Below the pieces are notes generated by a model. The model searched no databases. It saw only the letters and a program-made list of their open reading frames with translations, and was not told the origin of the DNA. 64,000 nt of DNA, taken from Streptomyces cyanogenus. GTDB lineage: Bacteria; Actinomycetota; Actinomycetes; Streptomycetales; Streptomycetaceae. The translations under genes and the position numbers were made by a program. Positions 43,659-51,214 of this stretch are shown here, one piece after another; position 1 is the stretch's first letter; every line of letters starts with the position of its first letter. The DNA is taken from NCBI RefSeq assembly GCF_017526105.1, contig NZ_CP071839.1, positions 8,470,001-8,534,000 on the forward strand, read 5' to 3'.

Positions 43659-44882
43659 TCAGTTCTGCTCGCGCAGGCCCCACGGTGAGCCGTATTCGGT
43701 GAGCAAGTCCAGGAAGGGGCGGGGCGGGAAGGCTTCGGGGCCGAGGACACCCGTGCCCGTCCAGGCGCCGGTGGCGAGCAGTTCGAGGGCGACGACGGGG
43801 TTGACGGCGGTCTGCCAGACCACGGCCTGGGAGCCGTACTCGCGCATGGACCACTGGTTGTCGACCACGTGGTAGAGGTACACCTCGCGCGGTGCGCCGT
43901 TCTTCGTGCCCTTCACCCAGGTGCCCGCACAGGTTTTTCCCGTCATCCGCTCGCCGAGGCCGGCCGGGTCGGGCAGGCATGCGGCGACGACATCGCGCGG
44001 AGACACTCTGACGGGTCCGTCCTCGCCCGGGACGGTCAGCTTGGCGGTGGAGTCAAGGCCCAGCTCGTGCAGGGTCTTCAGCTTGGCGATGAAGTCGTTG
44101 CCCAGGCCGTACTTGAAGGTCACCCGGCCGGCGTCCACCCAGCGAGGGATCAGCAGCACCTCCTCGTGTTCCACGTTCACGCACTCGACCGGGCCGATGC
44201 CCTCCGGGAAGTCGAAGACCTCGGGCTCGCTGAACGGCGCGGTGGTGAACCAGCCGCGGTCCTTCTCGTAGACCACCGGGGGATTGAGGCACTCCTCGAT
44301 GGTGGTCCAGATGCTGAAGGAGGGGGCGAAGCCGTAGCCCTCCACGGTCAGGTCGGCTCCGTCACGGACACCGATCTCGTCGATCTCGTCGAAGAGTTCG
44401 TCCGCGGCGTACCGGGCGAAGACGTCGGACAGGCCGGGCTCCACTCCCATCCCGACCAGGGCCAGACGACCGACGTCCGCCCACCGCTCGGCCAGCTCGA
44501 ACTGGCCGTCGCCGAGCTTGACTCCGCACTCCTCGTACGGGCGCTCGGGATGCGGGGCGGACAGCGACATCGCCATGTCCAGGTAGTGCGCGCCCGCCTC
44601 GAGTGCCGCGCGGAACAGGGGCATCACGAACCGGGGGTCGGTCGCGTTGAGCAGAACGTCGCAGCGCTCCTCGGTGAGCAGCCGGCGCACCCCCTCCTCG
44701 TCGGAGGCGTCCAGGCGCCGGGCGCTGAACCGGTCACCGTGTTCCTTCAGCGCGGCGACGGCCGCCTCGGCCCGGTTCGGGTCGTAGTCGGCCACGACCA
44801 TGTGGGTCAGGAAGTCGCGACGGGCCGCGATGCGGGTGACGGCCGTGCCGACCCCGCCCGCGCCCACCAGGAGTACACGCAT
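43659..44882 (-). CDS. Saccharopine dehydrogenase family oxidoreductase
   Basis: A 407-residue NAD(P)-dependent enzyme. The Rossmann start MRVLLVGAGGVGTAVTRIAA (GxGxxG) is followed by 'DVLLNATDPRFVMPLFRAAL' and 'GAHYLDMAM', as in saccharopine dehydrogenase and carboxynorspermidine-synthase-like proteins; the C-terminal domain has 'MREYGSQAVVWQTAVNP'. Members join or cleave an amino acid and a keto acid. ATG at 44882 is preferred because GGAAAGG lies eight bases before it; a GTG three codons upstream is too close to that site. It is divergent from a TetR regulator that probably controls it. Confidence 0.9.
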   Translation of the reverse strand: MRVLLVGAGGVGTAVTRIAARRDFLTHMVVADYDPNRAEAAVAALKEHGDRFSARRLDASDEEGVRRLLTEERCDVLLNATDPRFVMPLFRAALEAGAHYLDMAMSLSAPHPERPYEECGVKLGDGQFELAERWADVGRLALVGMGVEPGLSDVFARYAADELFDEIDEIGVRDGADLTVEGYGFAPSFSIWTTIEECLNPPVVYEKDRGWFTTAPFSEPEVFDFPEGIGPVECVNVEHEEVLLIPRWVDAGRVTFKYGLGNDFIAKLKTLHELGLDSTAKLTVPGEDGPVRVSPRDVVAACLPDPAGLGERMTGKTCAGTWVKGTKNGAPREVYLYHVVDNQWSMREYGSQAVVWQTAVNPVVALELLATGAWTGTGVLGPEAFPPRPFLDLLTEYGSPWGLREQN

Positions 44883-45010
44883 GCCAGACACCTTTCCTGC
44901 GTAAGGGCATGGGCCCTGTGGATGCCCTGATGCAACGGGACGGCGCGAGGTAAGGTCAACCCTGTTGGCATAAGGGCCGCCCTCGTGGCGGTGGAGAGGG
45001 TGTGATCCGC
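44883..45010. promoter_or_regulatory. Divergent promoter region with repeated TAAGGGC elements
   Basis: The 128-base gap between the saccharopine-dehydrogenase gene and the TetR gene contains GCGTAAGGGCATGGGCCC near 44900 and TTGGCATAAGGGCC near 44965. The shared TAAGGGC core may be part of the TetR operator. No perfect palindrome is seen. Confidence 0.3.
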
Positions 45011-45715
45011 ATGGCCAAGCAGGTGGTGCCGGAGTCGGCGCGGCGCAGGCGCCGGCCGACTCGGCAGGGCACCGTGCTGTCGGAGAAGCTGATCGTGGAG
45101 ACCGCGCTGCGGGTGCTGCGCGAGCACGGCACCGCCGGCCTCACCGCCCGTCGCCTGGGCACCGCCCTCGGTGCCGACCCCAGCACGCTCTACCGGTACT
45201 TCTCGGGGATGGACGACCTGACCCGGGCCATCGGCGAGGAGCTGATGGGACGGGCTCTGGACAACTGGTCCGCCACCGGGAAGTGGCGGGCCGACCTGCG
45301 ATCTCTCGGGCTGGCCATCCACGCCTCGTACCTCGCCCACCCGCAGGCGGCTGCGCTGACCGCGAGCCGGGTCACCGGCCGGCCGCGGGAGATCGCGGTC
45401 GACGAGACGATCCTCGGCATCCTGCGCTCGGCCGGCTTCCCCGACGCCGCCGCCGTCCGCCTCTACCACGCCTTCATCGACCTCAGCCTGGCCTTCGCCG
45501 CCCTCGACGCCGGCGCACTTGTCCTGACGCAGGAGGCCCGGACGAGAGACGAGGAGATGTGGACCTCCACGTACGCCCGGCTACCCGCCGAGTCCTACCC
45601 GAACATCGCCGCGACCGCCCATCTCCTGGCCGCCTGCATGCCCCACAGCGCCTACCAGGTCGTCTTGGACACCCTGCTGGACAACGCCGCCGCACAGCTG
45701 GCCGCGGCGCGCTGA
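45011..45715 (+). CDS. TetR/AcrR family regulator
   Basis: A 234-residue repressor-type protein. After a basic leader, the N-terminal helix-turn-helix reads 'LIVETALRVLREHGTAGLTA' and 'RRLGTALGADPSTLYRYFSG', typical of TetR. The C-terminal ligand and dimer domain (about 90-230) is helical and resembles the TetR_C class ('LYHAFIDLSLAFAALDAGAL'). ATG at 45011 follows GAGAGGG; a GTG three codons earlier is possible. Divergence from the saccharopine-dehydrogenase gene suggests it senses that enzyme's substrate or product and represses both genes. Confidence 0.9.
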   Translation: MAKQVVPESARRRRRPTRQGTVLSEKLIVETALRVLREHGTAGLTARRLGTALGADPSTLYRYFSGMDDLTRAIGEELMGRALDNWSATGKWRADLRSLGLAIHASYLAHPQAAALTASRVTGRPREIAVDETILGILRSAGFPDAAAVRLYHAFIDLSLAFAALDAGALVLTQEARTRDEEMWTSTYARLPAESYPNIAATAHLLAACMPHSAYQVVLDTLLDNAAAQLAAAR

Positions 45716-46659
45716 GCCCGAACGGAGCCCGGCCCACCGCAGACCGAGCGCCGCCGGTGCGGGCTGCGGGAAACCAGCGGGACGGAGGACGGCCCGCGCC
45801 GGGGGGCGGGCGGTTCGTTGTCCGCCCCGCGCTGGACTCGAAGGCCTGCTGTGTGCTCTTCGTCGTCAGCTGTTCGGCCCGGCTCAGGCCCTGGAATCAG
45901 TCTGGGGGCTCCGTACGCTCTTTACACATTCCGTCGAGGGTGTAGGGACAGCACGTCACAGAGATGCCGCCGGCCCGCCGGGACATCCACACCCCCGCTA
46001 CGTCCAGCGCATGCCAATCGCGGAGAGCTGCTACATCCGCTCCGGTGACAGCGTTGCGGCCCTGCTCCGCTGACTCCCGATCCTTGGTGCGTGACAGCGG
46101 GTGGGCATGCTCGTGTGGTGAGGGGAACGGTCGATCGGGCGGTGGTGGCGCGCGCGGTGTTCTCCCCGTCTGCCACGGCGTTCAGCCGCTGCTCGGTGAC
46201 GGTGACGACGGCCGGGTCGGAGCAGCGCATGAGCGGGGCCGCTGCAGTGGCAGTCCGGGGGAGCGTCTGCGTCACCGGCTCGAGCCGCAGTTGGGAAAGT
46301 CGGCCGGCCGCGGCCATGCCCTTCCGCCACGCTTCATCAGGGGCCCCCGGGAGCCGGCACTGTTCCGCGGGCTATCGGCCCGGCGATCACAGACACCGCG
46401 ACCCCCTCGCACAGGCCCGGTCCCGGAGAGTTTCTCGCGGTCGCCCCGAGGAGGCGACCAACTGCCTCGGGCCGCTGCCGGTTCAGGCCATGCACGGCAT
46501 CGGACCCCCGGGCGCAGTCCTGTGAAGCATTGGGATCGCCCGGGGCCCCCGTGGGCCGCCACCGCACAGTTCACCGGGGTTCGCGCCACCCTCGCCCAGC
46601 TCTCCAAAGAGCCCCCGCCGCCGATCACCCTGCCGAGCCCGCCATGTCGGCTGTCTCCC
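45716..46659. other. Long stretch without a convincing gene
   Basis: Frames here have poor coding character on both strands and match no family I recognise. Composition and position between IS fragments suggest decayed accessory DNA. Confidence 0.4.
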
Positions 46660-46800
46660 GTCGCCGCTGATACCCGTCCGACGGAGATCGTCGACGGCAT
46701 CCGCTACATCGTCGACAACGGTGCGAAGTGGAGAGCTCTAGCCGCGACTTCCCACCGCGGGAGACGGTCTACGGGTTCTTCTGGAGGTGGAACCGAGCAG
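46660..46800 (+). pseudogene. IS5-family transposase N-terminal fragment
   Basis: The plus strand reads 'DTRPTEIVDGIRYIVDNGAK' then WRALA, the typical N-terminal DUF4096 region of IS5 transposases. It continues in another frame with a PPRETVYGFFWRWN-like ending. The remainder of the transposase is absent. Confidence 0.65.
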
Positions 46801-47097
46801 GAGGCCGCTGCCCGCACCCGCCTGCCCTCCCCGGCCTGGCGTCGGCTGGCCCGCGACGTCTCAGCGGCCACGCTTGTGGCAGCTTGACCTTCGCGTCCTG
46901 ACGCAGTAGCGAGGACAACCCCACTTGCCTACCGCGCAGGCTGCGAGATCGGCCTGGACCACTGCGGGCAGTGGCCAGATCCGACTTCAGTGCCGTCGCA
47001 ATAGCAGATGAGGGAGATCTGACCGAAGTTGGTCGTATCGCCGGCCACTCGCCCGGACGGCGGTCAGATCAGCGGTTGTTCCTGTGGTCGTTGCCGT
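46801..47097. other. Non-coding stretch beside the IS5 fragment
   Basis: No gene or clear element end seen. It lies between the transposase fragment and the small secreted-protein gene. Confidence 0.35.
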
Positions 47098-47304
47098 TCA
47101 GCGGCAGACCCAATAGCCCTGGTGCCAGTGGTGGTACTGGTCGTACCAGCCGCTGTGCCACCAGCAGCCCTCGGGAACCGAGACGGTCGTCGTGGAGGGC
47201 GCGGCTGCTGCGGCCGAGCCCGCCACCCCGATTGCGGTACCGCTAGCCAGCAGGAAGCCGGCCGCGGCGCAGACGAAGGCGCGCTTGGCGCGATGTGCTC
47301 GCAT
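47098..47304 (-). CDS. Small secreted His/Tyr/Trp-rich protein
   Basis: A 68-residue precursor: basic start MRAHRAKRAFVCAAAG, hydrophobic core, Ala-rich cleavage region (AGSAAAAAPS), then a mature peptide of about 35 residues ending 'CWWHSGWYDQYHHWHQGYWV' plus CR. The two Cys residues bracket an aromatic and His-rich segment that could bind metal or form a disulfide loop. The start is well supported by AAGGAG eight bases upstream. Function unknown; it belongs to the small aromatic-rich exported proteins seen in actinomycetes. Confidence 0.75.
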   Translation of the reverse strand: MRAHRAKRAFVCAAAGFLLASGTAIGVAGSAAAAAPSTTTVSVPEGCWWHSGWYDQYHHWHQGYWVCR

Positions 47305-48030
47305 GGCTCTGCTCCTTCTTCCACGTTTCGCGCTGTCCCAGCACGAACGGGATGGCCCCAGCCTCACGCCGAAGCGTGAGGTCCGGCGAAGGCTGATGGC
47401 GCCGCTCGAAGAGGGATGCGGCGCTGTCGTCGAGGTCGCTTCGTCAAAGCGAGGGATTGCAGGTCGCCCGGCAGCAGACCTACCGATGTGGGAGCCCGTT
47501 GCGGGACGTGTCCTGAACCGCTACCTCATCCCTTTTAGAGCGTAGTGGCCTATCGGCTGACAGGCACCTCGAGCCCCCAGCGTGAGCGCCACTCTTGGTT
47601 TCACTCAGGCGTCGCGCCCCCCGTGGGACCGTACGAGTGGGGCGCCTCGGTCGAGGCCGGGACGGTGATCCGTCCCTGATTTTCCGGCGGCCGAGGTCCT
47701 GCTCCCGGCCGAGCCCGTTTTCAGCCTCCGGCCGTTGCACGTCACGCAGCTCACCGCGGCTGGGCCGTGGATGTAACGGTGGCCGCCCCCCGGCTCGCTA
47801 CCCCGCCGACGCCCCGCGCTGGCTCTGGTCCGGCCGGGGTTACCTCGAAGACACCGAGGCGAACACGGAACTGGCCCGGATGCTCGCCGAGCGGCCCGAG
47901 GTCTTGTCGGGGCAGCACTGGGATCAGACATACTGGGATCAGCCAGTCCGACGGTGACGACCGCATATCCGCTGTTCGGCGTCGCTGGGCCTCCCGGTGC
48001 TCCTCCTCTTCGATCCGGCGGTCGATGAGC
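47305..48030. other. Stretch without a recognised gene
   Basis: The first part is the promoter region of the small secreted-protein gene. Around 47830-47955 on the plus strand a run ('YLEDTEANTELARMLAERPE') has coding-like composition and ends at a stop, with no start signal or known family. It may be the tail of a lost gene. Confidence 0.35.
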
Positions 48031-48309
48031 CTAGTAGTGCTTCGTTAGGTTCTGGGTCGGGTTCTGATGCCGGTGAGGGCGGCCGTAGGGTGTGCAGGTG
48101 CCGGTCCAGCACCCCAGCAGGACCTGGAGTGAATCGAGAATCTGGTAGAGGGTCAGGCCGGCATCTGGGCTTTGAGGTCGAGCCGTCGCACGGTGAGGAA
48201 GGCTTGGGCCGCGGTGACGAGACTGATGTGCTGGTCCCAGCCGCCAGGCACGGCCTTCGAAGAAGCTCAACACCAGCCGATATTACTCAACGTAACGAAT
48301 CACTACTAG
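48031..48309. mobile_element. Mini IS701-like element (MITE-like), 279 bp
   Basis: Both ends carry the same inverted repeat: CTAGTAGTGCTTCGTTAGG at the left, and CGTAACGAATCACTACTAG (two mismatches) at the right. CTAG at each outer end fits the CTAG target duplication of IS701-type elements. Inside, the minus strand codes only the end of an IS701 transposase ('ALTLYQILDSLQVLLGCWTG'-like). It is an internally deleted, non-autonomous copy. Confidence 0.65.
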
Positions 48310-48600
48310 TTCGGTGCCTGGATAGCCGCCGCCGGCGATCGTGGTGGCGTGCCGACGGCGGCCTTGGCACCGGACTCTTCCCTACCGCGGGAGTCGTGCC
48401 GATTGCCGGGCAGCGGTTGGCCGCCCATCACGACGAGACGGGTATCCGCGTCGATGACGACCCAGTGGGCGGTGGAGTACCGGTCGTTCTTCGACCGTTC
48501 CGCCACCGGGCGGTCGCGGGTGGGAACGAACCTCCCTCCGACGCAGTGATCACACCAGCCACAGCAAGATCATTCCACTGCTTCCCGCCACGCGATGCGG
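48310..48600 (-). pseudogene. IS5/IS1381-type transposase, central fragment
   Basis: The minus strand reads 'GGRFVPTRDRPVAERSKNDR', 'YSTAHWVVIDADTRLVVMGG' and 'QPLPGNRHDSRGREESGAKA', the central DDE region of an IS1381-like transposase. The N-terminus is missing. The matching C-terminal tail lies on the opposite strand at 48957-49090, so the gene has been split and this part inverted. Confidence 0.65.
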
Positions 48601-48639
48601 CAGCGTTCGACCTGGTCGGCCACCTGCTCCGTGAACCAA

Positions 48640-48952
48640 CGGCTACTCGGAAAACGTTCAGCCCGATCAGGTCTGGCCGCTTCTCGACGGAACCCCAGTC
48701 AAGCGTGGCCTGGGCCTGGAGCACTTCGAAGGCCGCACCTGGCGCGGCTGGCACCGTTACGTCACCCTCGTCACCGCCACCTAGGGTTCCTCACCCTGCG
48801 ACGGCTCGCCCCAAACGCCCAGATGCCGGTCTGACCCTCTACCAGGTCCTGGAGGAGCTCCAGGACCTGCTGAGGTGCGGGACCGGCGGCTGCACAACCT
48901 GCGGCCGGCCCCTGCCGACCAGCAGAACGAGAACCTAACGAAGCACTACTAG
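48640..48952 (+). mobile_element. IS701-family right-end fragment
   Basis: The plus strand codes 'LGLEHFEGRTWRGWHRYVTL' followed, after a stop and a frameshift, by 'AGLTLYQVLEELQDLLRCGT', the C-terminal end of an IS701 transposase. The fragment ends in the terminal repeat ACCTAACGAAGCACTACTAG at 48933-48952, an exact inverse of the mini-element's left end at 48031. The left part of the IS is missing. Confidence 0.65.
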
Positions 48953-48956
48953 TCAT

Positions 48957-49095
48957 GCGCCCGGGCCCGCGTCGAGCACGTCTTCGCCCGTATGAGGACT
49001 AGCAAGATACTCCGCGACTGCCGCCTAAAAGGCGATGGCGTCCACCACGCCATGCTCGGCATCGCCCACGTGCACAACTCGGCCGGTAGGCAAGA
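48957..49095 (+). pseudogene. IS5/IS1381-type transposase, C-terminal tail
   Basis: The plus strand reads 'RARARVEHVFARMRTSKILR' then 'DCRLKGDGVHHAMLGIAHVH', the end of an IS1381-type transposase, directly outside the IS701 end. Together with the inverted central fragment at 48310-48600 it represents one element broken by IS701 insertion and inversion. Confidence 0.65.
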
Positions 49096-49153
49096 GGGTT
49101 ACACGTCGGTTCGCCATAGCGGAGACGACGGGGAGATCCTTGCGGGACAGCCC

Positions 49154-49582
49154 TTAGTCGGTACCGCCAATTCCGCCGCCGGATCCGCCGCCATCGCTGC
49201 CGCCGCCACCTCCGCCGCTGGTTCCGCCCGGGCGGATCGGGCCCGGCGGGAAGAACGGGACCTTCGGGATGATGGGGCCCGGCGGGTAGAACACGAGCGG
49301 GACCTTCGGGATGATGGGACCCGGCGGCCAAAACAGGGTCGGGGCCTTCGGGATGACCGGGTCCGGCGGGTAGAACACGAGCGGGGCCTTCGGGATGACT
49401 GGACCCGGCGGGAAGAATGTCACGCCCTTCGGACGGATCGGGTCCCCAGGCGAGAGCGGGACCTTTGGGATCGTGCCCCCGGGAACCGATTGAGCGTGTG
49501 CTGAGGGCGCGCTGCAGAAGAAAGCTGCGGCAGCCACCGCGGTGCCGATCACCGCTGTGACTCGCCTGTGCTGGTAGGCCAC
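49154..49582 (-). CDS. Secreted proline-rich repeat protein
   Basis: A 142-residue exported protein. The signal peptide (MAYQHRRVTAVIGTAVAA to SAHAQ) is followed by about five tandem units with consensus (V)FYPPGPIIPKVPL, such as FFPPGPVIPKAPLVF, FYPPDPVIPKAPTLF and WPPGPIIPKVPLVFY, and a Gly/Ser-rich tail ending GIGGTD. The 45-48-base unit is also visible as a direct DNA repeat. GTG at 49582 has AAAGGAGG about seven bases upstream, strong support for this start. The extended PPGP/IPK rod suggests a surface or extracellular structural role. I do not recognise a named family. Confidence 0.75.
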   Translation of the reverse strand: MAYQHRRVTAVIGTAVAAAAFFCSAPSAHAQSVPGGTIPKVPLSPGDPIRPKGVTFFPPGPVIPKAPLVFYPPDPVIPKAPTLFWPPGPIIPKVPLVFYPPGPIIPKVPFFPPGPIRPGGTSGGGGGGSDGGGSGGGIGGTD

Positions 49583-50039
49583 GTGTTCTGCCTCCTTTGC
49601 TCTGGCTTGGCTCCGCGAGCTTCCACTGCGGGGCGGCCGCCGAAAACCGCCTTCAGAGTGAATCTCACGTTTCTCAAGGTCACGGCACCTGTGACAGCGC
49701 GATAACGCACACCGATGGCAGCACGCTCGACCAATCCCACGTGCGGCGAAAAGCGCGATCATCCGGCCAAAAGCCTGGTCCGTAAAGCCCCTGCTGCGAT
49801 CCCTCGGTTTCAGGACAGCGGGCGAGTGACAGCGCGCCTGGGTGTGTTGCTGCTGGTCAGTGGTGGTTGAGAGGATTGGGGAAGCTGTTCCGGACGCGTG
49901 ATTTCCGTGGGGCGTCGCTGTTCGGGGGCGCTAGTGCCTGATGGGTGACGCTGTCTCAGTTTCGTGAGTTCTGATCCGCTGGCCGATGGATGTTGGTGTG
50001 CTCCGGGGTGATTCAGGGAGAGCAGGGTCCGGCCCCGTA
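49583..50039. other. Upstream region of the repeat-protein gene
   Basis: No gene seen. The part near 49583-49750 should hold the promoter of the minus-strand proline-repeat gene. Confidence 0.35.
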
Positions 50040-50660
50040 AGGGGCGAGTGGTGTGTTGCTGGCTGTGTCGATTCGCGCGTTGCGGGGGCGGCGGTGCGCC
50101 GTCTGCCGGCCTTGCGGCGGGAGGGGAAGCGCTGGGCAGCTGAGGTCGGCGGCGGACGTGCTCGGGATACGGGAGCGTGCGGTGTGGCGGTGGCTGGCGG
50201 CCGCCGAGCGGGACGAGGCTGCGGCCCGTGAACCGGGGGAGGGGGTCGCGTATCCCGGGCGGTCACGGTTACTGATGGCCGGGCTCTGCTGGCGCTGTGG
50301 AAGGGGAACCTCGCGGCGGTCCATCGTGAGCTGCCCGCTCGCGCGGCCAGGGGCGAGGGGGAGCCGCCTCCGTCGATTCCGACGCTGCACCGGGCGATCG
50401 CCCTGATCTGCCGCCGGGGGAGCGGGCCGAGCTTGCGGGTGGGGGAGCGGGCGGCGCGCAAGCATGATGTGTTCCTGGCCCGGCCGCAGGGCTGGCGTAA
50501 CCAAGTGTGGTAGGCCGACCGCATGCAGGCGCCGATGCTGGTCCATGTCGACGGCACGACTCGCTGACCGTGGATCACCTGGTTCACCGACTGCGCCGCC
50601 AACGCGATCACCGGCGTCGCCATTTCGGTGCCAGTCTCGAGCGCAGCATCACCCGGCCTG
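50040..50660 (+). pseudogene. Mu/TnsB-like transposase remnant
   Basis: Fragments in shifting plus-strand frames read 'LRSAADVLGIRERAVWRWLA', then 'VHRELPARAARGEGEPPPSI' with 'PTLHRAIALICRR', then 'ARKHDVFLARPQGWRNQVW' followed by a stop codon, and 'WITWFTDCAANAITGVAI'. The order HTH, linker and integrase-core start matches Mu-type transposases encoded by actinobacterial elements. Several frameshifts and an in-frame stop make it inactive, and the catalytic core is truncated. Confidence 0.55.
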
Positions 50661-50851
50661 CGTCGACGGAGACGAGCGCCCGGAGTCCATCCCGCTTCGG
50701 CTATGCCCTGTTGGACTGTCCACGGACTATCGGGCGGCACCGCGCCGAGCAGTCCTGAGGCTGTTCCCTCTTCCCACTCGATTGCCGTGATGATTCTATT
50801 ACGGTGAGTGCGCAATCGTGATTCTCGGGGTTCCGTACGGAGGGGGAATCA

Positions 50852-51214
50852 GTGACGGAGTTCGCGGGGCAGGAGACGCCGACAGTCAGCGCCGTAGATC
50901 GTGCCCGGTTGGTGCCCTTGGACGTGGAGGGGCAGACAGTTTATCTGGCCGTGCAGGCGCTGGAGCCGACAGCGTTTGGGCCCGGTGTCGAGTCGGAGGT
51001 TGCTTCACGTCGGCCCACGCTGGAGCAGGCCCTGGACGGGTTGATGGGCCTGGCTCGCGCCATGGGCACGCGACTTCAGGAGAGCACTGCTTCAAAAGTG
51101 GCCGTGCAGTTCGGGTGCGAATTCGCCCTGGAGTCCGGCACCTTCGTCGCGGTAGTGGGCAAGGCCTCAGCCAGGTCCACCTTCACAGTGGGGCTGGAGT
51201 GGGAGAAGCCGTAA
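50852..51214 (+). CDS. Trypco1 (trypsin co-occurring) protein, second copy
   Basis: A 120-residue relative of the small protein at 42627-42968, with the same layout: an N-terminal strand ('RLVPLDVEGQTVYLAVQAL'), a central helix ('RPTLEQALDGLMGLARAMGT') and the C-terminal 'VAVQFGCEFALESGTFVAVV' and 'STFTVGLEWEKP'. The GTG start has GGAGGGGG upstream. It overlaps the protease-NACHT gene by 16 bases. The paired presence of this family before two unrelated STAND/NACHT proteases in one window argues that it is a common working part of such systems. Confidence 0.85.
   Translation: MTEFAGQETPTVSAVDRARLVPLDVEGQTVYLAVQALEPTAFGPGVESEVASRRPTLEQALDGLMGLARAMGTRLQESTASKVAVQFGCEFALESGTFVAVVGKASARSTFTVGLEWEKP

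Noticed and set aside
48031..48952. A single 922-bp insertion sequence with perfect 23-bp terminal repeats
   Set aside because: Both ends are the same (transposase C-terminal) end of IS701, pointing away from each other, and a third copy of the end lies at 48309. The region is a composite of fragments, not one intact element.
49154..49480. CRISPR-like regular repeats
   Set aside because: The repeats are 45-48-base coding units of the proline-rich protein, with no unique spacers.
50818..51198. N-terminal extension of the protease-NACHT protein upstream of 51199
   Set aside because: The extended sequence is another frame of the Trypco1 gene and has no protease or other family features.
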